From: Candidatus Lachnoclostridium stercoripullorum | GTDB taxonomy: Bacteria; Bacillota; Clostridia; Lachnospirales; Lachnospiraceae | Assembly (NCBI GenBank): GCA_019114845.1 | Contig: DXEU01000148.1 | Location: forward strand, 1 to 34,086 | Direction: 5' to 3' | Length of the DNA: 34,086 nt | Made by a program: the position numbers and the translations under genes | Part shown: positions 13,799 to 23,037 of the stretch, piece after piece | Layout: each line of letters begins with the position of its first letter | Numbering within the stretch: the first letter of the stretch is position 1 | Notes under the pieces: model-generated | What the model saw: the letters and a program-made list of their open reading frames with translations, nothing else | Database searches by the model: none | What the model was told of the DNA's origin: nothing

Positions 13799-14611
13799 TC
13801 AATACTCCTCTATGTTGATCTTCTTTGTCTCCCTCACTTCCTCCGGAAGGATGGATTTGGCGAAGCTGGTAAATTCCTCCGCCTGGTCGCTGACAAAAAA
13901 CTGATATTTCTCCTCCGGGGTGACAAGGCAGGTCAGGTCGTTGGCCTCCAGCATCCCCTTCACCTCGATGGCCGTCTCGTAGGCCGGGTTGACCAGGGTC
14001 ACATTCTCCCCCATCACCCTGCGCAGGGTGCTGCGGATCAGGGGGTAGTGGGTGCAGCCCATCACCAGGGTGTCGATGAATTTGCCCTTCAGCTCCGCCG
14101 TGTACCGGGAGGCGATCTCCTCCGTCACGGAATCATGCCAGAGCCCCTCCTCCACCAGGGGAACGAACAGGGGGCAGGCCTTCCCGAACACCTCCGCGTC
14201 CGGCTTGAACTGGCGGATGGTGTCCCCGTAAATCCCGCTCTTGATGGTGCCGGCGGTGCCGATGACGCCGATGCGGCCGTTTCTGGTCATCTGGGCCGCC
14301 ATGTGGGCGCCGGAGCGGATCACGCCGATCACCGGCAGGTCCGTCTCCCTCTGCAGGGTGTCCAGGGCGTAGGCGCTGGCGGTGTTGCAGGCGATCACGA
14401 TGGCCTTCACCCGCTGGCTCTCCAGGAAATGGAGCACTTGGCGGGAAAACCGGATGATGGTGTCCTTCGACTTGGAGCCGTAGGGCAGCCTGGCCGTGTC
14501 CCCGAAGTAGACGATGGGCTCGTCGGGAATCTGGCGGATGATCTCCCTGGCCACCGTCAGGCCCCCGATTCCTGAATCAAAAACCCCTATGGGCGCATTT
14601 CTGTCCGCCAT
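13799..14611 (-). CDS. murI: Glutamate racemase
   Basis: 270 aa; GVFDSGIGGLTV, VIACNTASA and LVMGCTHYPL signatures. Confidence 0.97.
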   Translation of the reverse strand: MADRNAPIGVFDSGIGGLTVAREIIRQIPDEPIVYFGDTARLPYGSKSKDTIIRFSRQVLHFLESQRVKAIVIACNTASAYALDTLQRETDLPVIGVIRSGAHMAAQMTRNGRIGVIGTAGTIKSGIYGDTIRQFKPDAEVFGKACPLFVPLVEEGLWHDSVTEEIASRYTAELKGKFIDTLVMGCTHYPLIRSTLRRVMGENVTLVNPAYETAIEVKGMLEANDLTCLVTPEEKYQFFVSDQAEEFTSFAKSILPEEVRETKKINIEEY

Positions 14612-14617
14612 GGCCCG

Positions 14618-15682
14618 TCAACCTCTGCCGTAGCGGGCGAAGGCGTGGTCGATCAGCGCCTGCACCAGAGCCTTTTTGTCCATGCCGGCCGCCTCCCAGA
14701 GCATGGGATACATGCTGATGGCCGTGAAGCCGGGCATGGTGTTGATCTCGTTGAACACCACCTCCCCGTCCTCTTTCACAAAGAAATCCACCCGGGACAG
14801 GCCGTAGCCGTCCACCGCCTGGAAGATCTGCACCGCCGCCCGGCGCACCTCCTCCGCCGCATTCCCCGGCAGAGGCGGGTTGACCATGGTCCGAGACTCC
14901 GGATTGTAGTACTTGGCCTCGAAATCATAAAATTCCGCTGCCGCAAGAATCTCGCCCACGCCGGAGGCCTTCACCGGCGTCCTTCCGCCGCCGAAGACGG
15001 CGCACTCCACCTCGTGGCCCACGATGGTCTCCTCCACCAGGATCTTCCGGTCGTGGCGGGCCGCCTCCGTCAGGGCCTTTTTAAGGCCGTCCCTGTCCTC
15101 CGCCTTGCTCACGCCCTTGGAGGAGCCGGCGTTGGACGGCTTCACAAACACAGGGTAGGACAGCTTCTCCTCCACCCGCGAGATCACCGCCGCCATATCA
15201 TCCAGCTCCTCCCGGCGCACCGCCACGTACTGGGCCTGGCGGATTCCCAGATCGTCCACGATGATCTTCGTGTACAGCTTATCCATGGAAACGGCGGAGG
15301 CCAGGACGCCGCAGCCCACGTAGGGGATCCGCGCCAGCTCCAGGAGACCCTGGATGGTGCCGTCCTCCCCGTACAGGCCGTGGAGCACCGGGAAGGCCGC
15401 GTCGATGGGGCGCCTCTCCGTCCTTCCATCCTCCTCCAGGATCACGCATTTCTCCGTGGCGTCCGGGGAAATCACAGCGCTCACCCGGCTCTCTCTCCAG
15501 GATCCGTCCTGAATGCTCTCCACGGAGTCCGCCTTGACCCAGTGGCCCTCCTCCGTGATTCCGATGAGCAGAACCTCATACTTTTCTCTGTCTATCTGGC
15601 TGGCCACATTGACCACGGACATGCAGGAAACCTCATGCTCCGAGGACTGGCCTCCGAAAATAACCGCGATTGTCTGTTTCAT
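14618..15682 (-). CDS. ddl: D-alanine--D-alanine ligase
   Basis: Starts MKQTIAVIFGGQSSEHEVS at 15682 with RBS aaaggaga; ATP-grasp motifs; C-terminal NEINTMPGFTAISMYP. Confidence 0.96.
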   Translation of the reverse strand: MKQTIAVIFGGQSSEHEVSCMSVVNVASQIDREKYEVLLIGITEEGHWVKADSVESIQDGSWRESRVSAVISPDATEKCVILEEDGRTERRPIDAAFPVLHGLYGEDGTIQGLLELARIPYVGCGVLASAVSMDKLYTKIIVDDLGIRQAQYVAVRREELDDMAAVISRVEEKLSYPVFVKPSNAGSSKGVSKAEDRDGLKKALTEAARHDRKILVEETIVGHEVECAVFGGGRTPVKASGVGEILAAAEFYDFEAKYYNPESRTMVNPPLPGNAAEEVRRAAVQIFQAVDGYGLSRVDFFVKEDGEVVFNEINTMPGFTAISMYPMLWEAAGMDKKALVQALIDHAFARYGRG

Positions 15683-15735
15683 ATCAAAATTACTCTCCTT
15701 TATCATCCATCTCGGCCCCAAAACAGGGGCAGAGC

Positions 15736-15764
15736 GTTTATATTATAGCACACCTGGCAACAAT
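15736..15764 (+). promoter_or_regulatory. Candidate sigma-F promoter of spoIIR
   Basis: GTTTA (15736-15740; 4/5 of GYATA), 15 bp, GGCAACAAT (15756-15764; matches GGNNANANT), upstream of ATG 15802. Confidence 0.6.
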
Positions 15765-15801
15765 TACAATTAAAATCAGGAAATACCAGGAGGTTTTCAC
15801 T

Positions 15802-16428
15802 ATGAAAAGGAATTTGTGGCTGACCCTGGGCGCAGCCTGTCTCCTCACCGCCGCCCTGTCCATCTCCGCGGCGGCCAGAAGGGCGGATGAGCAGCTGGCA
15901 GCCAGGATCTCCCCGGGGATCCTGCGCTTTCACATACTGGCGGACAGCAACCGCAGGGAGGACCAGGAGTTAAAGCTGGAGGTTAGGAGTCTCCTGCTGG
16001 ACGCCATCGGCGAACTTTTGTCCGGGCAGGAGGGGCAAGGCGGCGGGGAGCCGGATAAGCAGGATACCGTCCGCTGCGTCCAGGAGAACGCCGGGGCGCT
16101 GGAGCGCCTGGCGGAGGGATTTCTGGCGGCCAAGGGCCGCCCGGAGAAGGTGTCCGTGGAGGTGGCGGAGGATTATTTCCCCACCAAGTATTACGGGGAT
16201 ATCCGCCTCCCCTGCGGCGTCTACGAGGCCGCCCGGGTGACCATCGGCAGGGGAGGCGGGCGCAACTGGTGGTGCGTCCTCTACCCCAAGCTCTGTTTTG
16301 TGGAGGAGTCCTGGGCGGAAATGCCCCCGGAGTCAAAAGAAAAGCTGCGGGGCAGCCTGCCGGAGAGGGACTATCTGGCAGTGCTGCGGCCGCAGCCGGA
16401 AATTCAGATCGGATGGAAATTTTTCTAG
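15802..16428 (+). CDS. spoIIR: Stage II sporulation protein R
   Basis: 208 aa; signal/TM N-terminus; RFHILADSNRREDQELKLEVR and SVEVAEDYFPTKYYGDIRLPCGVYEAARVTIGRGGGRNWWCVLYPKLCF, typical of SpoIIR. Confidence 0.95.
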   Translation: MKRNLWLTLGAACLLTAALSISAAARRADEQLAARISPGILRFHILADSNRREDQELKLEVRSLLLDAIGELLSGQEGQGGGEPDKQDTVRCVQENAGALERLAEGFLAAKGRPEKVSVEVAEDYFPTKYYGDIRLPCGVYEAARVTIGRGGGRNWWCVLYPKLCFVEESWAEMPPESKEKLRGSLPERDYLAVLRPQPEIQIGWKFF

Positions 16429-16436
16429 GGAGCGCT

Positions 16437-17504
16437 CTAGCGGCGGCTCTTCTCGATGGCCTCCCAGAGGCCGTTTAAGTAGGCCGCGCCCAGGGCTCTG
16501 TCGTAGAGGCCGTAGCCGGGCATGGCCTTCTCCCCCCAGATCATCCGTCCGTGGTCCGGGCGGATGGGGCCGTCAAAGCCGATGTCGTACAGGGCCTTCA
16601 TGATCTCGTACATGTCAAAGCTCCCGTCGGAGGACAGGTGAGCCGCCTCCTCGAAGTTGGTGGGGGAGTGGAATTTTAAATTGCGCACGTGGGCAAAGTA
16701 AATTCTCCCCTTCAGGGAGCGGATCATGTCCGGGAGGTCGTTCTCCAAGCTGGTCCCGTAGGAGCCGGAGCAGAAGGTCACCCCGTTGTGGGGGTCGTCC
16801 ACCATCTTCATCATCCGCAGAATGTTTTCTTTATTTACAATGATTCTGGGCAGGCCGAACACGCTCCAGGCCGGGTCGTCGGGGTGGATGGCCATGCGGA
16901 TGTCGTACTCCCGGCAGACGGGCATGATCCGCTCCAGGAAATACTTCAGGTTGGCGAACAGCGCCTCGTCGTCCACCCCCTGATACATCTCAAACATTTC
17001 CCGGATATGCTCCATGCGCTCCGGCTCCCAGCCGGGCATCACCGTCCCGTTCATATCCCCGGAGATGGAGGCAAACATGTCCTCCGGGTGCAGGGCGTCC
17101 ACCGCCTCCTGGGTGTAGGCCAGCACGGTGGAGCCGTCCGGGCGCACCCTGGCAAGCTCCGTCCTGGTCCAGTCGAACACGGGCATGAAATTGTAGCAGA
17201 CCAGGTGGATATCCTCTTTTCCCAGATTCTCCAGGGTCTCAATGTAGTTGTCGATGTAGCGGTCCCTGTCCGCCGTCCCCGCCTTGATGGCGTCGTGGAC
17301 GTTGACGCTCTCGATGCCGGAGATGTGAAGGCCGGCCGCCTCCACCTCCTCCTTCAGGGCATGGATCTGTTCCCGGCTCCACACGTCCCCCGGGGCCGTG
17401 TCGTAGAGGGTGGTAATCACCCCCGTCACTCCGGGAATCTGCCGGATCTGTTCCAGAGTTACGGTGTCAAATCTGCTGCCGTACCAGCGAAGTGTCATTT
17501 CCAT
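16437..17504 (-). CDS. uxuA: Mannonate dehydratase
   Basis: 355 aa from MEMTLRWYGSRFDTVTLEQIRQIPGV (start 17504, RBS aggagga); VTFCSGSYGTSLENDLP; IRPDHGRMIWGE. Confidence 0.95.
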   Translation of the reverse strand: MEMTLRWYGSRFDTVTLEQIRQIPGVTGVITTLYDTAPGDVWSREQIHALKEEVEAAGLHISGIESVNVHDAIKAGTADRDRYIDNYIETLENLGKEDIHLVCYNFMPVFDWTRTELARVRPDGSTVLAYTQEAVDALHPEDMFASISGDMNGTVMPGWEPERMEHIREMFEMYQGVDDEALFANLKYFLERIMPVCREYDIRMAIHPDDPAWSVFGLPRIIVNKENILRMMKMVDDPHNGVTFCSGSYGTSLENDLPDMIRSLKGRIYFAHVRNLKFHSPTNFEEAAHLSSDGSFDMYEIMKALYDIGFDGPIRPDHGRMIWGEKAMPGYGLYDRALGAAYLNGLWEAIEKSRR

Positions 17505-17573
17505 ACTCGTCTCCTCCTGTTCTCTCTCATATCGCGGGGCTGTCCCCATCCTGCTGTTTTCCGCTTCCCAGGG

Positions 17574-18767
17574 CTATCGGGCGGAAGCCGTCTGGGTGCT
17601 CCCTGCGGCCGTGGAGGCCACAGAAACCCCTTTCACCTGCCACAGATAGTCCTCATAGGCCTTGCGCAGATTGATGTCCGCCGTCTGCTTGGCGCTCTGG
17701 GCCTGGAGATAGGCCACCTCCCCCTGGAGATACTCCAGCCGGCCAACCATGCCCAGCTGGTATTTCTGGTCCAGGGCGTTCTTGTCGTTCACCGCCTTCT
17801 GCCAGGCGGCGTCCGCCCCCTCCTTGGCGGCCCGCTGCTGCTGCAGCGTCTCATAGAGGCTTCCCATGGCGATGCGGATGGACGCCTCCGTGTCCCGCAG
17901 GTTCCGATCTCTGGTCTCCTGGGCGGGCGTGCTGGTGGCCCGGCTCTGATGGCGGATGGCGATGAGGTCGTAGTTGTTGTTCACCGCCTTCTCCGTGTCC
18001 GCCTCCAGGTCCGCCGCGGCGATGGCCTCCAGGTCCGGCTCCGGCACGGGGCCGATGGTTATATCCGCGTTGTAATCCCAGCCGGTCATCAGACAGATGC
18101 TGCTCTTTAAGCTGGCCCGGCTGGCCTGGGCGGAGGCCAGGCTGGCCCTGGCGGAGGCCAGGCTGTTCTCAGCCGCCTTCACATCCGCCTCCGTGGCCAT
18201 GCCCAGCCCCTGCTGGGTCACCGTGGAGTTGTAGGCGGCCTCCGCCAGCTCCACTCCCTTCTCCGCGATGGTGCAGCCCAGGTCCAGCTGGGCGTACCCC
18301 TGCACCATCTGCTGCACGCCCCGGGTCAGCAGGTCCTCCGCCGAGACAATGCTTCTCTGGGTGGACATCCTCTCCGACTGTTCTACCACATCTTTATACT
18401 GGTTGGCAAGTTCATTCATGATCTGCGCGTTCATCTCGTAGGCGGCGTAGGTCAGCAGATCCCCGTCCTCCTCCGCCTCATCCGCCTTCCGGCGCAGCTC
18501 CGCCGCCCGGTCCTTGTACTCCGTCATGCCGTTTCTGTAGATGGCCATGGCGTCGTCCATGGTGATCCGGGCCTGGCTGAGGGTGGGATTGTAGAGGGAC
18601 ACCCGGGCGCGGATCTCGCTGTACTCCAGGGTGTCGTCCAGGAGTTTTGCCTGAGTCTCCTCGTCGTAGTCGGAGAGGGAGGCGGCCCGGACAGCCCCCG
18701 GGGAGGCGGCCGCCAGAAGGGCGGCCAGCCCCAGGCAGCAGAGAGAGTTCCATTTCTGTCGTCTCAT
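17574..18767 (-). CDS. TolC family protein (paralog 1), secreted, alpha-helical
   Basis: 397 aa; signal peptide ending AVRA-AS; two TolC-type half-repeats with hairpin turns QGLGMATEADVKAAE and YQLGMVGRLEYLQGE. Confidence 0.85.
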   Translation of the reverse strand: MRRQKWNSLCCLGLAALLAAASPGAVRAASLSDYDEETQAKLLDDTLEYSEIRARVSLYNPTLSQARITMDDAMAIYRNGMTEYKDRAAELRRKADEAEEDGDLLTYAAYEMNAQIMNELANQYKDVVEQSERMSTQRSIVSAEDLLTRGVQQMVQGYAQLDLGCTIAEKGVELAEAAYNSTVTQQGLGMATEADVKAAENSLASARASLASAQASRASLKSSICLMTGWDYNADITIGPVPEPDLEAIAAADLEADTEKAVNNNYDLIAIRHQSRATSTPAQETRDRNLRDTEASIRIAMGSLYETLQQQRAAKEGADAAWQKAVNDKNALDQKYQLGMVGRLEYLQGEVAYLQAQSAKQTADINLRKAYEDYLWQVKGVSVASTAAGSTQTASAR

Positions 18768-18787
18768 AGTCTGCAGATACCTCCTTC

Positions 18788-19960
18788 CTAGCCCAGGACC
18801 ATATTGCCCCGAAGGGCCCAGTCGTAGGCGTCCATGGCGGACTGAAGGGCCAGCTCCTGGATGCGGAAATTGGCCTGGCTCTCCACGTAGGCGTTCCTGG
18901 CCTGAAGGTATTCCAGGCGGCTGATCATGCCGAGGCCATATTTTGTCTCGGCGGCCGCCATGTTCTTCTCCTCCAGCTCCAGGGCCGAGCGGGCCTGGTC
19001 ATAGGTGTTCCGGGCCTGGAGCACCTGGCTGTAGAGATCGGTCAGGCCGGAGGCGATCTGCTGCTCCGTGTTGGCGATGGTCTGGCGCTGGATCTGCTGG
19101 TTGGCGGCATCGCTGGTGTTCTCCAGGGTCCGCTTGGCGATGAGCAGGGTGTAGTTGTTCTCCAGGGCCTTCTCCAGATCCGTCTCCGGGTTCATGGCGT
19201 CGATGCGGGTCACGTCCACCGGCGGCATCTGGGCGATCTCCGGCTCGGAGTTGTAAGCCCACCCGGTCATCACCTGCAGGTTCTGTTTCACCGACTGTAT
19301 ATTGCTCTCCGCGGAGATGACCCCCGCCTCCGCCGTCTTCACCGCCTCCCTGGCGGTGAGTACATCGTTCTCCGTGGCCATCCCCAGGGATGCCTGGGTC
19401 TCCACCGAGCGCAGGGACGCCTCCGCCAGCTCCTTCCCCGCCTCCGCCGTCTTCCGGTTCTCCAAGAGCTGATAGTACTGGCTCATCAGGTTCTGGGCAG
19501 TGCTGGAGAGGGACGCCTCCACCTGGTCGTACTGCCATTTGATGATCATGCCGTCGGAGACATTCTCGTCGGCCATCTTCTCCAGCTGTCTGGCCTGGGC
19601 CTGGGCCGTCTCCGCGGCGGAGTAGAGCATGGCGTACCCGGTGTCGTCCTCCGAGGGCCACACCACGCTGTCGTAGAGGGTCTGGGCCGCCTCCCGGTAG
19701 TCTTCGGCGATCTCATTGGCATCCTTGCCCCTGTAATCCCCGTAGGAGATCATGTTGTTCTGAACTGTGGAGTTGTACTCCCGGATCAGATCCGGGATCT
19801 CCTCATATTCCAGGGTGTTGTCCCGCAGCCGCTCCCACTCCTCCGGGGTCCTGGCAAATTCCGGGCTGGCCGCCAGGGCGCCCGCGGGCGCGGCCCCCGC
19901 CAGGGCCGCCGCCAGGGAGAGGGTCAGAAATCCCCTCCAACCGGTGCCTGTCTTCTTCAT
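18788..19960 (-). CDS. TolC family protein (paralog 2), secreted, alpha-helical
   Basis: 390 aa; signal peptide ending ALA-AS; turns SLGMATENDVLTARE and YGLGMISRLEYLQAR; shares MTGWxYN and EKAxxNNYxL with paralog 1. Confidence 0.87.
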   Translation of the reverse strand: MKKTGTGWRGFLTLSLAAALAGAAPAGALAASPEFARTPEEWERLRDNTLEYEEIPDLIREYNSTVQNNMISYGDYRGKDANEIAEDYREAAQTLYDSVVWPSEDDTGYAMLYSAAETAQAQARQLEKMADENVSDGMIIKWQYDQVEASLSSTAQNLMSQYYQLLENRKTAEAGKELAEASLRSVETQASLGMATENDVLTAREAVKTAEAGVISAESNIQSVKQNLQVMTGWAYNSEPEIAQMPPVDVTRIDAMNPETDLEKALENNYTLLIAKRTLENTSDAANQQIQRQTIANTEQQIASGLTDLYSQVLQARNTYDQARSALELEEKNMAAAETKYGLGMISRLEYLQARNAYVESQANFRIQELALQSAMDAYDWALRGNMVLG

Positions 19961-19977
19961 CTATCTATTCCTCCTCG

Positions 19978-22900
19978 TCAATCGTCATTCCACACTTCCC
20001 GCTTCTTCTGCCGGTTCATCAGCGTATAGTAGATGGGCAGCATCAGCAGGGAGAGAATGGTGGAAGCAGTCAGTCCGCCCACGTTCACCAGGGCCAGACC
20101 CTGCAGCATTTCACCGCTGTCCCCATAGGCCAGACACATGGGCACCATGGAGATAACCGTGGTCAGCGTCGTCATCAGGATGGGGCGGAGTCTGGTGGCT
20201 CCCGCCTCAATCAGGGCCGTCTTCATATCCATCTCCGCCCGGTACTGGTTCACGGTGTCCACATAGAGGATGCCGTTGTTTACCACCGTTCCGGCCAGCA
20301 TCAGAAATCCCAGCAGGGACGGCATGCTGACGCTGGCGTCGGCGATCCACAGAAAGCCGAAGGCGCCGATCAGGGAGAACGGGATGGTGGTCATCACCAT
20401 GAAGGAGAACTTGGGCGATTCAAACTGAGCCGCCATGACCACAAACACCAGGAAGACGGCGATGGCGATGGCCTGGAACAGGGCCGTGAACTCCTCGATC
20501 ATCATCTCGTCCACCGCATTGGCGGCGGTGTGAATGTTGGCCGTCATATTGGGGGAGACCACCTCGTCCGTCAGCGCCTGCCTGGCGGCGTTCCGATCGC
20601 TGTCCGCCAGATCCGTGTAGTCGGCGGAGATGGTCACCTGGTACTGCTTGTCGCTGCGGACAATGCTCTGGGGGCTGTCCTCAAAGACCACGTCCGCTAC
20701 ATCCGTCAGGGCCACATTCTGACCCATGGCGTTGGTGAGCACAATGCCCTGCACCTGGTCGATGGTCTCGTACTCCTCCCTGGGGTACTCCACCATGACG
20801 CTCACGTCCTCGCCGTCCACCTCCAGGGTGGTGGCCTCCACGCCGGAGAGCATGTTGTTCACCGTGGCGCCGATCTGGGCCGCGCTCAGGCCCTCCGCCG
20901 CCGCCTTGATGGGATCCACGTTGATCTTCACCAGGGGGGCAGAGTTCTCCAGGGTGGAGTGCACATCCGTCACGTCCGTTCTCCCCTGAAGCTCCTCCAC
21001 AATCCGGTTGGAGGCCGCCTTCAGCTCGTCGTAGTCCGTGCTCTCCAGGATGAAGTCCACGGAATCGCTGCTGGTGGTCATGGCGCTCATGGTGGAGTAG
21101 GCCTCCGCCGAGGCGTTGCAGTCGGCGAAGGTGCCCAGATGGCGGTTCCACTCCCTGGCGATCTCCTTGGTCTCCCGGGAACGGTCGTCCTTTAAGTAGG
21201 CCGTGAGGGAGGCGCCGGAGCCGCCGGTGAGGCTGGTCATGCCGGAGCCGCCGTAGGTCAGGCTGTAGGAGTCCAGATCCGGATCCTGGGTGATATAGGC
21301 CTCCACCTCCCGCAGGATGGCGTCCGCCCGGTCAAGGGTCAGCCCGGGGCGCATCTCCACGGACACGGAAATCTGTCCCTCGTCCGTCTCAGGGACCAGC
21401 TCCATCCGCAGCTGGGACGCCGCCAGGAAGGACAAAATCAGCAGGCCGACGGTGGTGAGCATAACCGTTTTCTTTTTGGGCAGCAGCTTCTCCATGATCC
21501 CGCGGTAGCCGTTCTGCAGCCATTTCACCCAGCCGGACAGGGGAGCCGTCTGCTTCTCCTTGGGCCGGTAGAACATGTAGCACAGGGGCACCACCGTCAT
21601 GGCGGAGATCAGGGAGGCCAGCATACAGAACACGATGGTGAAGCCCAGGGGCTTAAACATCTGTCCGGATAATCCCTCCAGCATGGCCAGGGGCAGGAAC
21701 ACCACGCAGGTGGTGGCCGTGGAGCCGATGATGGAGTTTACCACGATGTTGGTCCCCTCCAGGGCCGCCTTATAGTATTCTTTGAATCCCACCTTATCCG
21801 TGGCGCGGAAGCAGCTCTCCAGCACCACGATGGAGTTGTCCACCATCATGCCCACGCCCAGCACAAGGCTTCCCAGGGTGATGACGTTCAGAGAGAAATC
21901 CATCAGGTGCATGAGGATCAGGGCCGACAGGATGGAGATGGGGATGGACGTTCCCACGATCAGGGACGCCTTGATCTCCCCGAAAAACAGCAGGATGATC
22001 ACCATGGAGATGATCACTGCTATGATCATAGTCTGGTACACCGACGACAGGGAGGACTGAATGCTGTCGCTGGTGTCGTAGATGGTGGTCACCTTCAGGC
22101 TGGGGGTGGCCGCCGTCAGCCTGGCAACCTCCCGGTTCACGTCCTCCGCCATCTCCATCGCGCTGGCGTCCTGCTGCTTCTGCAGGGAGATGGTCATGGT
22201 GTCCTCGCCGTTGTAGCGGCCGATGGCGGACGCCTCGTCCAGGGCATAGCCCACGTTGGCCACGTCCTCCAGGTAAATGATGTCGCCGCTCCCCACGGTG
22301 ATGGGGATGGACTTTAAGCTGTCCACCGTGTCAAACTCCTGGCCGGTGGTCACGGAGAGATCCTGGGTGCCCACCTGGGCGGAGCCCGCCGGGTAGGACA
22401 GGCTGGAGCTGGCCAGGGCGGTCACCAGGGAATTCATGGACAGGTGATACTGGTTCAGCTTCTCCGGGATGATCTCCACCTGGATGTACTGTTCCTGTCC
22501 GCCGCTGACCTCCACGTTGGCCACGGAGGAGAGCCGCTCCAGCTCCGGCACCAGCTCATTGTTCACATAGTTGTAGAGGTTTGCCGCCTCACTGTTGTTC
22601 ACGGACAGCATCATGCTGGCCGTGTTGTTGATGTTGAAGGAGATCACGCTGGGCGTCTCCACGTCGTCCGGGAGATCCAGGATGTCGATCTGCTTTTTCA
22701 GGTCGTCGTAGGCCTGATCCATGTCCGTGCCGTACTCATACTCCAGGAGCACCAGGGACATGTTCTCCGCAGAGTAGGAGGTGACGCCGTCGATTCCGCT
22801 CAGGGTTCCCACCGCGTCCTCCACCGGCTTGGTCACCAGCTCCGTCACATCGTCCGGGCTGGCCCCGGGATACACCCCCACGATTACCATCATGGGCATA

Positions 22901-23022
22901 TCCATCTCCGGCATCAGCTCCGTGGTGGAGGAAAATACGGACATCAGTCCAAATACGATCAGGCAAAGGATCACCAGCACTGTGGTGACCGGCCGCTTTA
23001 ATACCGCTTTCGTCAAACCCAT
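19978..23022 (-). CDS. RND efflux transporter permease (HAE/AcrB-like)
   Basis: 1014 aa; 12-TM RND architecture with two large extracytoplasmic loops; GVGMMVDNSIVVLE in TM4; AGTVVNNGILYVD in TM10. Confidence 0.96.
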   Translation of the reverse strand: MGLTKAVLKRPVTTVLVILCLIVFGLMSVFSSTTELMPEMDMPMMVIVGVYPGASPDDVTELVTKPVEDAVGTLSGIDGVTSYSAENMSLVLLEYEYGTDMDQAYDDLKKQIDILDLPDDVETPSVISFNINNTASMMLSVNNSEAANLYNYVNNELVPELERLSSVANVEVSGGQEQYIQVEIIPEKLNQYHLSMNSLVTALASSSLSYPAGSAQVGTQDLSVTTGQEFDTVDSLKSIPITVGSGDIIYLEDVANVGYALDEASAIGRYNGEDTMTISLQKQQDASAMEMAEDVNREVARLTAATPSLKVTTIYDTSDSIQSSLSSVYQTMIIAVIISMVIILLFFGEIKASLIVGTSIPISILSALILMHLMDFSLNVITLGSLVLGVGMMVDNSIVVLESCFRATDKVGFKEYYKAALEGTNIVVNSIIGSTATTCVVFLPLAMLEGLSGQMFKPLGFTIVFCMLASLISAMTVVPLCYMFYRPKEKQTAPLSGWVKWLQNGYRGIMEKLLPKKKTVMLTTVGLLILSFLAASQLRMELVPETDEGQISVSVEMRPGLTLDRADAILREVEAYITQDPDLDSYSLTYGGSGMTSLTGGSGASLTAYLKDDRSRETKEIAREWNRHLGTFADCNASAEAYSTMSAMTTSSDSVDFILESTDYDELKAASNRIVEELQGRTDVTDVHSTLENSAPLVKINVDPIKAAAEGLSAAQIGATVNNMLSGVEATTLEVDGEDVSVMVEYPREEYETIDQVQGIVLTNAMGQNVALTDVADVVFEDSPQSIVRSDKQYQVTISADYTDLADSDRNAARQALTDEVVSPNMTANIHTAANAVDEMMIEEFTALFQAIAIAVFLVFVVMAAQFESPKFSFMVMTTIPFSLIGAFGFLWIADASVSMPSLLGFLMLAGTVVNNGILYVDTVNQYRAEMDMKTALIEAGATRLRPILMTTLTTVISMVPMCLAYGDSGEMLQGLALVNVGGLTASTILSLLMLPIYYTLMNRQKKREVWNDD

Positions 23023-23037
23023 CTGTTCCAGTCCTCC

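Noticed and set aside
13127-15748. Plus-strand ORFs 13127..14575 and 14645..15748
   Set aside because: Antisense to DUF1934/murI/ddl, which have clear family motifs; these are shadows.
16689-18110. 473-aa plus-strand ORF
   Set aside because: Antisense to uxuA and TolC paralog 1; no domain signature.
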